DNA from: Pogona vitticeps
Taxonomy: Eukaryota; Chordata; Lepidosauria; Squamata; Agamidae
Direction of reading: 5' to 3'
Length of the DNA stretch: 64,000 nucleotides
NCBI RefSeq assembly: GCF_051106095.1
Contig: NC_135793.1
Span: 5,561,501-5,625,500, forward strand
Below the pieces are notes generated by a model, which was given only the letters and a program-made list of their open reading frames with translations, searched no databases and was not told the DNA's origin. Position 1 is the first letter of the stretch, and every line of letters begins with the position of its first letter. Shown in pieces: positions 1 to 9,267 of this stretch. The position numbers were made by a program, and so were the translations under genes.

Positions 1-43
1 AGCAGACCCGGGAGCTGAAAGTCCCAGTTTATGAGCTGAAGAG
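1..43 (+). CDS. unrecognised gene, coding exon a (5' cut by window edge)
   Basis: The reading frame starting at base 3 is open (QTRELKVPVYELK) and ends in phase 2 at the donor GAG|GTAAGA. The other two frames hit stops. The exon's 5' end is outside or at the window edge. Confidence 0.6.
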
Positions 44-3000
44 GTAAGAACTGCTAGAGAAAGACACGATGCCCTCAGAAACCCCATATGGCTCTGAAGC
101 CTTCGGTTATTCATCTGTTCTCTCTTCTTCTCCTTTCAGCGTCGTGGTGGAGGTACATGAGCCTCCAGAGGAAAAGGAGCCAGAGGTAGAGGCAGGCCTG
201 AGACCTTCAGCCTCCCTGGTAAGGGATGAAAGGATGCTCTCATCTCCCCATGGAACGTCTCCCTTCCCTCTCACTTCACAGCTCGCTGCAGAAGGGCCGG
301 CGTTGTGGTTTGGGTGGAGGGCTCAGAGTCAGGGCACCCCTGAACATTGTAGGTGCAAACAGGCACGAGTTCATGGCTCCTGGACTGGAAGAAGGTTTTG
401 GTTGCCAGGATGGGGCCACAGAGAGGGACCGGCTTCCTGGGGCTTCTCCTTCTCAATGTTGCTTCCGTCCAACCCTGTAGGATTCTTAAGACTCCTTCGA
501 GAGAAACCAGGGAGTGGGTGGTCTGGCCGTGGGAAACAGGACTCTTTGGGGGTGGGAACAAAAGCCCTTTACCCTCGTTCACTCTCTCCAAATCTAGACC
601 AAAATCTCAGGATGCCTAAAGGAAGACACATCCCTTCTTTTAAACAGAGAGGCAACTTTCTGCAGAGTGAATTTAGAACTTGGGTCACCATTTGGAGCAA
701 AGAAACTGGAGGCGGGAGGCTTAAGGACGAATGTCAGTGGATCCTGATCATTCTTTTTTTTTTAATCTACAGCATTCAATCAAGACTGGGGAACCAGAAG
801 GGCCTGCTGAAGATCGTGAGAGGTAGGACCTGAAAGAGAAAAAACACGATGCCCTCAGAAACCTTACTTACACCCAAACTCAATCCAGGTCCCTGCCCGC
901 AAGGGGAATCCAGTCCCAATCCAGATCGCTCCTAAGCAGCAGAGAAAAGGGAGGGAGAGGACACAAGGTATTGCAGTCCCTCTGAGCATCTTAAAGACGT
1001 GTTGTCTTTTCTTCTCATTTCAGCCTCCCTGAACAACATCCCTCGGAGAAGCAGCAGCTGCGTGAAGAACATCCCTCGGAGAAGCTGCAGCTGCATGAAG
1101 AACATCCCTCGGAGAAGCTGCAGCTGCTGATGCCAAACGAGGTTTCACCTTCGTGGGTAAGGAAGGGACAGGCGTTTTCTCTCCCAGCGGGTCATCCCTT
1201 TTCCCTCCCGTTCCAACGCTTGCTTGCTGCAGAAAAGGGGTTCACTTCTTCTCCTTTTCATTCCCAGAATTCCTTGATGGTGGAGGCACCCACTAGCCCT
1301 AGGAGCAGCCTGGGGGTCTACGCGGAAAGCCTGCCCTCCAACCCAGAAAGGTATAGTCTTTTCTCAGCACAGGGATGGGGCACCATGGCCGGCTGTGTCT
1401 GTGGTGCCGGACAAATCACACCCCGCCTTGTCCTCGCCGTCGGGAGCTAAGGGGATGGTCCAGAATGGTGGGCCACGGATGGGAGGTGCGGGTCGACTCT
1501 CTGGTCTGCTCCCGGCTTTTTGGGCAAGAGCTGGAGCTTGGATTGAAGGAGGTGTTGCTGGAGCCCTGATTTCATCCCGTGGGGCTCCAGTGGGTTCCCT
1601 TTCTCATCCCTCCTGTCCTTTTCTCACAGCGTCCACAGTGAATTTGAGCCCGCAACGGGAGCCCAGAGCAATCTAGTGTGGACTCCAGTTTCTGAGGTAA
1701 GCAGGACGTTTCCTCTCCCAGTGGGATGTTCCCTTTACTCCCCCCCCCCCGCAATTCCACAACCTGCTCCAGGATGGCTCTTATTGGGAGGGACATCCTA
1801 GCGGGATCATCTTAGGGGGCTGAAGAGAGAGTTGGGCGTCAGGGTGAGCGCCGGCCGTTCCCGCTCATTCCTCTCTTGATTTTTCAGGTGTCCGCAGATA
1901 TTGAACTCCTTGGTGTAAAAAAATTCAACCTGGAGGACTCTCTGGAGGAGCTCCTACAAAATCTAGAAAGGTACTCTCTCCTCAGCTCAAGAACAGGGAT
2001 GGGAATAAGGAAGGATGGCCGGTTTTGGCCCCTTTGACCTCCCCAGGCATCCCCCCAACCTCAGCGGTCGGGCAAGAACTGAGGGTGTCTGGGAAAAGCC
2101 CAACGGTTTGTCACCCCCCTCACACTCCGTCATTGGCACTCGGTCCACCTTCAGCACAGCTAGGATAGCAAGGGTCACACCCTGTCCATGCACAGGAGGA
2201 GGAAGTGGAGCTCCTGGCTTCAGGAATAGTCTACCTTGGACCTGTGGCTTGGACCCTTACTGACGGGGCCAGGCTGGCCATGGCTGGCCTGCAGGTGGTC
2301 CTCTCTGGCAGGGGTTCCCCTTTAAGATGTCCTCTTCTAACCCCTTGTCTGGTTCCTTTCTCCTAGACTCCACGAGGCCTCCGCGAAGTCCGCCGACTCT
2401 TCAGATGTAAGTTAGCTCCTGGTCTCATGTTGGAAATGTTCTCTAGTTATCCCCCAGTTCGTTTGTTGCTTCCCCCCACCCCTATTCCGATGACGCACGG
2501 TCAAGAACAAGACATTTTCTAGGCCAGTGGTGTAAATGGAGAACCTTTCCCCATCGCCCGGATGGATGTGTTATTTTGTACCTTTGTTGTCCCGGTGCGT
2601 TCCTTCCTTCCTTCCTGGGATTGTCTGTCTGCACAACCTGCCTGATTCTTTTCAGATTTTTTTTTGTTTCCAATACATTGATAGGTTGGTAAAAGGAAGT
2701 CACTGGGGAGCTTCTGGCAATACATGACAAGGAAGCAATAACAGGACCCCCACCCCAGATCCATGTTCCCTCTAATTTAAATCCCCCCCATGTGCCAGTC
2801 CACTCTCCCCCCCCCTTGGGGTCCCATTGCGACTGGAACAAAAGGGGCTGTGAAGGTTAGTTGTGGGTCCACCAGGGAGGGAGGGGGAAAACAGTGCAGG
2901 GAGGGGGGCTAGAGCCAACCGCACTCGTGCAGCCATGAATCGTAGAGGAAAAAGCAACAGAAGAAATGTGCTGCTTATATCCCGCCTCAATAGCACTTAC

Positions 3001-3275
3001 AGCGCTCTGTGGGCGGTTAACAAGTTTATTATGCAGGCGACACCTTAGGCTGAGCCCACCTTGAGCTCTCTACCTGCAACTGAACCCCAGTTTTGCCTGC
3101 AGGACAGCAGTTTAACCATTAAATGTCCCCGATTCACCAGGTATTCATTGCTTCGTATTCTTGGGGTCCAGCAAACCCTCCCCCCAAGGAATACAAAGCA
3201 GTGAATATAACCCTTTAATAGTCATCCCTTCCTTCCCTGTCTGTTTCTACCCTGAGGATCAGCTGTTCCTCAGGG

Positions 3276-3344
<69 letters not shown>

Positions 3345-3696
3345 AGGCAGGAAGGCAGGAAGGAAGGAAGGAAGGAAGGAAGGAAGGAAGGAAGGTCTGC
3401 CCACTTTATGGGAGGGCACAGGGTGGAGGAAGGAGGCCTCCGTGATGCCCCCCAACCCTGGCACACCACATGGGCCCCTTCCCTTGAGAGACGTCCCTTT
3501 CTTTAAAGGACGAGACCTTCTTGGAGATCCAGAGCGCAAAGGCTCCTGATAAAAGGAGGGGCCCCAAATCGATCTCCAGCAAGAGTCCTGATTCTAATTT
3601 AACCCAAACCACTCTCTTTCATAGGATCTGCGCCAGGGCAATGAACATGACAGCCTGGATGACATCCTGAGCTTGGAGGATGAGGAGGAGGCGTAA
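1..3696 (+). CDS. 3' part of an unrecognised multi-exon gene with duplicated exon cassettes
   Basis: Nine coding segments with GT-AG junctions join in one open frame: 1-43, 140-218, 773-822, 1024-1156, 1268-1350, 1630-1696, 1888-1970, 2367-2406 and 3625-3696 (TAA at 3694-3696). Together they are 650 nt, which is 2 nt of a split codon plus 215 codons and a stop. The 5' exons lie outside the window. The product is acidic, rich in Glu, Ser and Pro, and looks disordered. It has no signal peptide or membrane segment. Near the C-terminus a leucine-rich segment (SLEELLQNLERL) could form a short amphipathic helix, and the tail is acidic (DDILSLEDEEEA). Exon phases alternate strictly 0-2, 2-0, which points to tandem duplication of a two-exon unit. 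I do not recognise the family, and no function is claimed. The gene is convergent with ITM2A. The exon chain is well supported by frame closure; the identity is unknown. Confidence 0.75.
140..218 (+). CDS. unrecognised gene, coding exon b
   Basis: A pyrimidine-rich acceptor (CTCCTTTCAG) precedes it and CTG|GTAAGG follows. It starts in phase 2 and ends in phase 0. It encodes a Glu/Pro-rich stretch beginning SVVVEVHEPPEEKEPEVEAG. Confidence 0.65.
773..822 (+). CDS. unrecognised gene, coding exon c
   Basis: The acceptor is a long T-tract ending CTACAG and the donor is AG|GTAGGA. Phase 0 in, phase 2 out. It encodes HSIKTGEPEGPAEDRE. The start of the following intron is about 80 % identical over 40 bases to the intron after exon a. 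Confidence 0.65.
1024..1156 (+). CDS. unrecognised gene, coding exon d with three 30-bp internal repeats
   Basis: Acceptor TTCTCATTTCAG, donor TGG|GTAAGG, phase 2 in and 0 out. The exon holds three head-to-tail 30-bp units that encode a decapeptide close to EEHPSEKLQL plus a basic residue. The unit keeps the reading frame, so copy-number change would be tolerated. Confidence 0.7.
1033..1129 (+). repeat. in-frame 30-bp tandem repeat inside coding exon d
   Basis: Three consecutive units share the core CATCCCTCGGAGAAG, spaced 30 bp apart, with CTGCAGCTG-like ends. They differ at only a few bases, so the expansion looks fairly recent. Confidence 0.85.
1268..1350 (+). CDS. unrecognised gene, coding exon e
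   Basis: Acceptor TTTTCATTCCCAG, donor AG|GTATAG, phase 0 in and 2 out. It encodes a Ser/Pro-rich segment beginning NSLMVEAPTSPRSS. Confidence 0.65.
1630..1696 (+). CDS. unrecognised gene, coding exon f
   Basis: Acceptor CCTTTTCTCACAG, donor GAG|GTAAGC, phase 2 in and 0 out. It encodes SVHSEFEPATGAQSNLVWTP and three further residues. Confidence 0.65.
1888..1970 (+). CDS. unrecognised gene, coding exon g
   Basis: Acceptor TTGATTTTTCAG, donor AG|GTACTC, phase 0 in and 2 out. It encodes the leucine-rich segment with FNLEDSLEELLQNLE, the most structured part of the visible protein. Confidence 0.68.
2367..2406 (+). CDS. unrecognised gene, coding exon h (micro-exon)
   Basis: This 40-nt exon lies between the acceptor CCTTTCTCCTAG and the donor GAT|GTAAGT. 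Phase 2 in, 0 out. It encodes LHEASAKSADSSD after a split Arg codon. Confidence 0.6.
2966..3122 (-). mobile_element. tRNA-headed SINE with L2-like tail, in the last intron of the left-hand gene
   Basis: The left end is the reverse of an L2-type tail (CTTATATCCCGCC, CTCTGTGGGCGGTTAAC). The right part is an inverted tRNA-like B box with AACTGCTGTCC-type sequence. The same family occurs at 21155 and 44132 in the other orientation. Confidence 0.6.
3275..3395. repeat. (GGCA)n then (GGAA)n compound microsatellite
   Basis: About 17 GGCA units run into a mixed stretch and then about 9 pure GGAA units. It lies in the last intron of the left-hand gene. Confidence 0.95.
3625..3696 (+). CDS. unrecognised gene, terminal coding exon i with stop
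   Basis: Acceptor CTCTTTCATAG, phase 0. It encodes DLRQGNEHDSLDDILSLED followed by EEEA and TAA at 3694-3696. The frame joins exon h without a gap. The 3' UTR appears to run into the mariner at 3901. No clear poly(A) signal precedes that insertion, so the true transcript end is unknown. Confidence 0.68.
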   Translation, partial: DLRQGNEHDSLDDILSLEDEEEA

Positions 3697-4054
3697 AAAA
3701 TCTCGGCAGGTTTGGTCCGCCCAGGCGAAGGAGAGCAGCCCAGGGAGAGCAGCCCCTTCCCCAAGAGGAACAGCAGAAAGGGTCGGGGTTTCGTAAGGCC
3801 CTTTGATCACAAAGAGCGGTTGCGACAATCAAGTTGACCAACACCTCAAGAGAAGAAAAGGATGAAATACCCCTGGAGATTCAACCTTTAAACAGACATA
3901 TATGATGGAGTGCAGGCATGTATTGAGCCTTACCCAGAAAAAATTGAGCTAGGAAGCTATAAATTGCAGGGTGTATTGGCCAATTTGCCTGTATTCAATG
4001 GGGCAAAAATCGACTACCTATGATTTCAACTTATCTTTCATGTTCAGGTCCAAA

Positions 4055-4420
4055 GTGAATATGGCAGCACCTCCAGAAAAGCTCAATGTGGAAGAGCATA
4101 GGACCATAATCAAGTTCCTGTTTCTCCAAGGGAAAGGTGCAAAGGAGGTCCATGATGAAATGTCAGAAGCCATGGGGGACAGTGGCCCTTCATATGCAAC
4201 AGTTAAACGTTGGGTTGTCAATTTTAAAGCTGGCCATTTCGGTGTTGAAAGTGAGAAAGCCTATGGAAGGCCTGTTTCTGCCTCTCTGCCTGCAAACGTG
4301 AAAGCCATCCATGACACGACCGCCGAATATCAGCCAAAAGTATTGCTACATATCTGGGAACATCACGTGAGAGACTTGGTGCCATTCTCCACAACAACTT
4401 GGAAACGAGAAAGCTGGTAG
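4055..4420 (+). pseudogene. mariner transposase, left-arm fragment
   Basis: The ATG at 4061 opens MAAPPEKLNVEEHRTIIKFL, the usual start of SETMAR-like mariner transposases, and continues through the helix-turn-helix DNA-binding region to VKAIHD. After that the frame is wrong for the family and stops. A further piece in another frame (4463-4680) carries LVTGDETWIYCYDPETKE, which includes the first catalytic Asp region. The family's full length is about 345 residues; this arm covers roughly 60 % of it. Confidence 0.8.
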
Positions 4421-4695
4421 TGGATCCCCAAACTTTCGACAACCAAACAAAAGAGGAAACGTGTGGAGTCATCATTGGTGGCTGTTTTGGAACATATTGC
4501 AAGAAATGAGTCCGATTTCTTGGGCAAACTGGTAACTGGTGATGAGACATGGATCTACTGTTATGATCCCGAAACAAAGGAACCGTCTAAGGAATGGAGT
4601 CACCGTGGTTCCCCCAGGCCAAAGAAGTTCCGAGTGCAAAGGTTGGTGCAGAAGCAGGTGGCAACAGTTTTTGGTCCACCCGCAGAACTCCCTTC

Positions 4696-4926
4696 TTATC
4701 CCCAAAAAACTGTTGCCATTTGCTTCTGCACCGACCTTTGCACTCGGAACTTCTTTGGCCTGGGGGAACTACTGTGCCTCCATTCCTTAGATTGTTCCTT
4801 TGTCTCAGGATCATAACAGTAGATCCATGTCTCACCACCAGTTACCAGTTTGCCCAAGAAATCAGACTCATTTCTTGCAATATGTTCCAAAACAGCCACT
4901 GATAACTCCACATGTTTCCTCTTTTG
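4696..4926 (-). pseudogene. mariner transposase, right-arm inner fragment
   Basis: The minus strand encodes VAVLEHIARNESDFLGKLVT and the GETWIYCYDPETKEQ motif, a second copy of the sequence at 4463-4680 in opposite orientation. It ends at the 12-bp duplication beside the Penelope-like insertion. Confidence 0.8.
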
Positions 4927-6108
4927 GTTGTTGTGGCTTTTTTTGGGTTCTTTGGCCGTGTTCTGAAGGTTATTCTTCCTAACGTTTCACCAGTCTCTGT
5001 GGCCAGGATCCTCAGAGGACAGGAGTCAGAACTCTGTCTGTGCTCTGGTGCAGTTTGTTTGGATAGTTGACTATTTATAGCTGTGGGGTCAGCTTTTGTC
5101 CTTTTCAGGAGTTGGGTGATTATGGTGATCAGCGTGTTTTTTGTTGTGGGTGTATTGTTGTGATAAGGAAAAGAGATTATCTGTCACTGTGATTGATAGG
5201 TGTCCTTAGTTGGTCTTTTGTGTACAATGATCGCCGGTCTTTGTGGCTGGGTAGAATTTGTTGACCATTTGCAGGCTGTCTTTTTCAGTGCTGGGAGCCA
5301 GGCCTTGTTTAGTTTTAGACTTTCCTCTTTTTTGTTGAAGCTCTGCTGGTGTCTGTGGATTTCAATGGCTTCCCTGTGAAGTCTAATGTAATGATTGATG
5401 GTGTTATCCAGTACTTCTGTATTTTGAAATAGAATTTCATGTCCAGCTTGTTTTAGGGCATGTTCAGCTACTGCAGATTTTCCCCGTTAGTTTAGTCTGC
5501 AGTGTCTCTCATGTTCTTTGATTCTGGTATGGATGCTGCATTTTGTGGTTCCAATATATTCCTGCCCACAACTGCAAGGTATCTGGTATACTCCTGCAGT
5601 GGTGAGGGAGTCCCCTTTGTCTTTTGCTAACCGTAACATTTGTTGTATTTTTGTGGTGGGCTTGAATACTGTTTATAGGTTGTTTTTCCAAAAGTTTCCC
5701 CATGCGGTCCTTGACCCCTTTGATGTATGGTAAAAATACATTATTTGTGGGTGGCAGTTTTTCCTCTTCAGTTTGGTGTTGTTTTCTTAGTTTGATGGCT
5801 CTTGTGATTTCATTTTTAGAGTAGCCCTTTGCCTGTACAGCCCAATTCAGATGGTTGAGTTCAGTGCCGAGAAATTGAGCTTCACAGTTCCGATTTGCAA
5901 AGTCCACCAGTGTTTTGATTATGCCTCTTTTTTTGCTGTGGGTGGTGGTTGGCATTTTTGTGTAGGTACGGGTCTGTGTGGGTGGGTTTTCTGTAGACCT
6001 TATGTCCCAATAGGAGGTTGGAACAAACTTCAGAACACGCTCATAGAGCCCGAAAAACCCACAACAACAACCATTAGATCCCAGCCATGAAAGCCTTCGA
6101 GAACACAT
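4927..6108 (-). mobile_element. Penelope-like retroelement (GIY-YIG type), 5'-truncated fossil
   Basis: The minus strand carries the end of a Penelope-like polyprotein: the finger/thumb tail of the reverse transcriptase (LPYIKGVKDRMGKLLEK), then a GIY-YIG endonuclease core recognisable as AGIYWN next to a CG pair. The far tail reads NHYIRLHREAIEIHRHQQSF. The outer ends are inverted versions of one repeat (GGCCGTGTTCTGAAGG and its complement), as is usual for the family's terminal repeats. A 12-bp target duplication, TTTCCTCTTTTG, lies at 4915-4926 and 6109-6120. It is broken and cannot be active. Being nested in the mariner, it is younger than the mariner. Confidence 0.8.
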
Positions 6109-6418
6109 TTTCCTCTTTTGTTTGGTTGTCAAAACTTTGGGGATCCACTTTGCTGCCAGCTTTCTCATTTCCAAGTCCTTGCGGATAACGGCACCAACTC
6201 TCTCCGTTGATATTCTCAGATATGTATGGTACCAATACTTTTGGCTGATATTCGGTGGTCCTCCATGATCATGCCATGGATGGCTTTCGGATTTGCAGGC
6301 GCAAAGACAGAAACAGGCGTTTCTCTGCGTTTCTCACTTTCAACACCGAAATGGCCAGCTTTAAAATTGACAACCCAATGTTTACCTGTTGCATATGAGG
6401 GGCTGTTGTCGCCCATAG
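6109..6418 (-). pseudogene. mariner transposase, right-arm middle fragment
   Basis: The minus strand reads PSYATGKHWVVNFKAGHFGV and on to KAIHGMIMEDHRISAKSI, the segment that the left arm carries in plus orientation. It resumes directly after the right-hand target duplication of the Penelope-like element. Confidence 0.8.
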
Positions 6419-6752
6419 TTTGTGCGCAAAGAGACTATTACCCCCCTAATGGAAAGAATCTCAGGATGTTCAGAAGGAAATAGGCTTGAGTTCCTTCTCT
6501 TGGAGGTGGATATGCAGATCACCTGGCAAGTCGCGAAATTCCGTGCAGCAAGACTTGGAATGCGGAAGTCAAATTCTATATAGCAACTTCCAGCGGCATA
6601 TATGCCAACATGCTCTAATGGAATGTTGAAAGTTAGAAATTATAAGGTTTTATAAGGTTTTATGCATATGTGACTGGTCTAAGGACTGTAAATAAACTAT
6701 TATTATTATTACTATTAAATTTTTTTAAAAAAAAAACAATGTTTAACTCTTG
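6419..6752. mobile_element. unassigned insert within the mariner right arm, probably a retroelement 3' end
   Basis: The mariner sequence between the MGD... codons and the MAAPPE start is replaced by about 330 bp unrelated to mariner. It contains a duplicated ATAAGGTTTT and ends in AATAAACTATTATTATTATT plus an A/T-rich tract, like a non-LTR retroelement tail in plus orientation. I cannot name the family. Confidence 0.45.
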
Positions 6753-6948
6753 CGTAGGAAGGGCCATTTTCTGGAGGTGCCGCCATCTTCACTTTGGACC
6801 TGAATATGAAAGATAAGTTGAAATCACAGGTAGTTGATCTTTGCCCCATTGAATACAGGCAAATTGGCCAACACACCCTGCAATTTACAGCTTCCTAGCT
6901 CATTTTTTTTTCTGGTTAAGGCTCAATACTTGTCAGCACTCCCTCGTA

Positions 6949-7604
6949 CTTGAAGAGATTTGGAACCTCAAACAGGAGAAATGCTCAGTTATCATCTACG
7001 AAGACTCTGATCAAAGACTTATATATTCGGAAGTATTGGGCTAAGATCATAGAATTAAGATCACAGCATAATTTATTTATTTATTTATTTAGTTTATTGT
7101 TAGTTTGTTATTGTTATGCATATTTAAAATTTTCTTGTTATTGAAATATACATGTAAAATCAATAATTTATTAAGAAATATTACCCCCTGATAATAAATT
7201 GACATTGGATCACGCAGTGGTGTTGTGAGGTTTTTCTGAGGTATATCTATATTTTAGTGGCTGAGGAGAAAAATAAGAAGCTGCTCCCTCATTTTCCTAA
7301 TTTATGAGCAGAAGATGACTGGACGGGCTGCTGAATTTTAAGTGAACCCTCTCACTTCATGGGATCCTGCTAATCACCCCTCTAGAGAGCAACACAACGA
7401 TTTAAGAGAGCAGGAGAATGGATGGGGCCCACACAGCTGGGTCTCCCATGGGAGGGAAACAGCTGGAGAGCTCAGAAAGAACATTTGGGCAGTGGCCCTT
7501 GTCCTCCCAAGACCTTCCAACCTGAGGAACTCCAAGATGTTTTAATTCACAAGCAGGTGTCAAGGTTTTTGGGGTGTCCCGTGCGGTATTTGGGGTGGGT
7601 GGAG
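6949..7604. other. no gene seen; AT-rich spacer
   Basis: There is a short (TTTA)n run at about 7071-7092 and an AATAAA at 7193. No open frame with coding character. If the left-hand gene's transcript reads through the mariner, 7193 would be one possible poly(A) signal, but nothing supports that directly. Confidence 0.5.
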
Positions 7605-8362
7605 TCAGAGATCAACCGTGCTATCGGATGCACGGCTGGGCAGAATTAAGCTTTCCCGATCACTATGTGATACCACTCTGATGGCAGAAAGTGAGGAGGA
7701 ATTAAAGAACCTTGTAATGAGAGTGAAAGAGGAAAGTGCAAAAAATGGTCTGAAACTCAACATCAAAAAAACTAAGATCATGGCCAATGGTCCCATCATC
7801 TCCTGGGAAATAGAAGGGGAAGATATGGAGGCAGTGACAGATTTTATTTTCCTGGGCTCCATGATCACTGCAGATGGAGACAGCAGCCACAAAATTAAAA
7901 GACGCCTGCTTCTGGAGAGGAAAGTGATGACAAATCTTGACAGCATCTTAAAAAGCAGAGACATCACCTTGCCAACAAAAATCCGAATAGTCAAAGCTAT
8001 GGTTTTTCCTGTCGTGATGTATGGAAGTGAGAGCTGGACCCTAAAGAAAGCTGACCGCCGAAGAATTGATGCCTTTGAATTGTGGTGCTGGAGGAGACTC
8101 TTGAGAGTCCCCTGGACTGCAAGGAGAACAAACCTATCCATTCTGAAGGAAATCAACCCTGAGTTGGAAAAGACCCTGATGTTGGGGAAGTGTGACGGCA
8201 AGAGGAGAAGGGGACGACAGAGGACGAGATGGTTGGACAGTGTCATCGAAGCGACCAACATGAATTTGACCCAACTCCGGGAGGCAGTGGAAGACAGGAG
8301 GGCCTGGCGTGCTCTGGTCCATGGGGTCACGAAGAGTCGGACACGACTAAACGACGATGTAC
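7605..8362 (+). mobile_element. BovB (RTE clade) LINE, 5'-truncated 3' half
   Basis: The open frame encodes the end of the BovB reverse transcriptase and its C-terminal region: MAESEEELKNLVMRVKEES, then FLGSMITADGDSS, WCWRRLLRVPWTARRTN and the tail VHGVTKSRTRLND. The 3' end AGTCGGACACGACTAAACGA is the BovB terminus. About 75 bp are deleted between EINPE and LEKTLMLGK compared with the copy at 46510. The upstream part of the RT and the endonuclease are absent, so the copy is dead on arrival. Confidence 0.92.
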
Positions 8363-8469
8363 GGCATGATGGCTGGACAGCAGAGAAAGCTGATGGGGGG
8401 GGGGGAGAAATGGTTGGTTTGTCATATGGTGTTGGAGGAGAGTTTTACAGGTGTCCTTGAGCGCTAAAA

Positions 8470-8766
8470 AAGTAAACAAGTGGGTCCTAGAACAAATCTA
8501 GCCTGAACTACCTCTGAAGGGGAAAAAATAATGTTGAAACTGAGGCTGTCCTTCTTTGGGTACATTTTGCGAAGGCAGGGTTCTCTGGAAAAGACACTCA
8601 TGCTGGGAAAGGTGGAAGGGAGCAGGAAACGAGGAAGGCCAAATGTGAGATAGACTGACTTGATGAAGGAAACCACAGGCTTGAATTTGCAAGACCTGAG
8701 CAGGGCTGTTGAGGACAGGGCCATTTGGAGATCCGTCCTTCATAGAGTCACCGTATGTTGGTGGCA
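8470..8766 (+). mobile_element. RTE-type LINE fragment, second family
   Basis: Frames read LRLSFFGYILRRQGSLEKTL, LGKVEGSRKRGRPNVR and LQDLSRAVEDRAIWRS. This resembles BovB's C-terminal region but is clearly a different lineage. The same family recurs on the minus strand at 40140 and 57494. In-frame stops show it is decayed. Confidence 0.75.
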
Positions 8767-9255
8767 ACTTGGTTCTTATAAAAGCAGCAGAAATTTTGGT
8801 AGAACGAATACTAAAGAATCAGCAAATCGACTTTGCAAGGCTTTGTTGATGAACATTTAGAGCTGGTTTTCAACCTCGAGGTTAGGGGATCGCCTCGCCC
8901 TGCCTGACGTTACTGCTAGCTCCTCGTAGAGGAAACATTGTTGGACCAATAAATATATTTGTTTTTTTACTTGCTACCTTTCAGCTCTCGTTACTCTCTG
9001 CCCACGCCTCACTTTGACACGTCTGTCTCAATTTTTAAAAACCCGCTTCCGACCTGCCACAAACCACAGGGTGACAGAAAGCTCTTGCTTCCTTCCATTG
9101 ACACTCAGCCTCCACATCCCCCCCCCCCATGTTGGTTGAGGGGAAACCACAATGGCAGCAACGGCTGTGACCTTGCGTGGGAAGATCAGACGGGGGTGGG
9201 TGGGCTGAGGGGAAGGAAAGCGAGCAAGATCAGGGCGTGCTGCTGATGGTTCAGA
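8767..9255. other. no gene seen
   Basis: Spacer with a poly(A)-signal-like CCAATAAATAT at about 8946 and a short poly-C run at 9120. No coding frame or repeat I can name. Confidence 0.4.
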
Positions 9256-9267
9256 CAAGGAGAGCAG

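Larger units (their letters stand above)
3901..6948. mobile_element. fold-back (palindromic) mariner-family DNA transposon, interrupted by other insertions
   Basis: Both ends carry the mariner terminal repeat (left TATGATGGAGTGCAGG, right as complement TACGAGGGAGTGCTGA), followed on each side by the same 5' region and the transposase start (MAAPPEKL...). The left arm (3901 to about 4676, +) and the right arm (-) both encode the N-terminal two thirds of a SETMAR-like mariner transposase, with readable motifs KRWVVNFKAGHFGVESEK and VTGDETWIYCYDPETKE. They meet head to head near 4676-4704. The right arm is split by a Penelope-like element (4927-6108) and by an unassigned insert (about 6419-6752). 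The left transposase frame is lost near 4315 and stops at 4418-4420. The C-terminal catalytic part is absent from both arms, so neither can be autonomous. This is an old, non-coding copy. Confidence 0.85.

Noticed and set aside
69-833. 254-codon plus-strand open frame at the left edge
   Set aside because: It reads through exons and introns. The spliced chain with GT-AG junctions closes a different, consistent frame to the stop at 3694.
1033-1129. CRISPR-like direct repeats of 30 bp
   Set aside because: There are no spacers; units are directly adjacent and in frame inside a coding exon of a eukaryotic gene.
3481-3624. Additional coding exon before the terminal exon of the left-hand gene (after TTTCTTTAAAG)
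   Set aside because: The frame is open, but no donor site follows, and exon h joins the terminal exon in phase without it.
7618-8460. 281-codon frame as a possible host gene
   Set aside because: It is the C-terminal region of the BovB LINE, present five times in the window.
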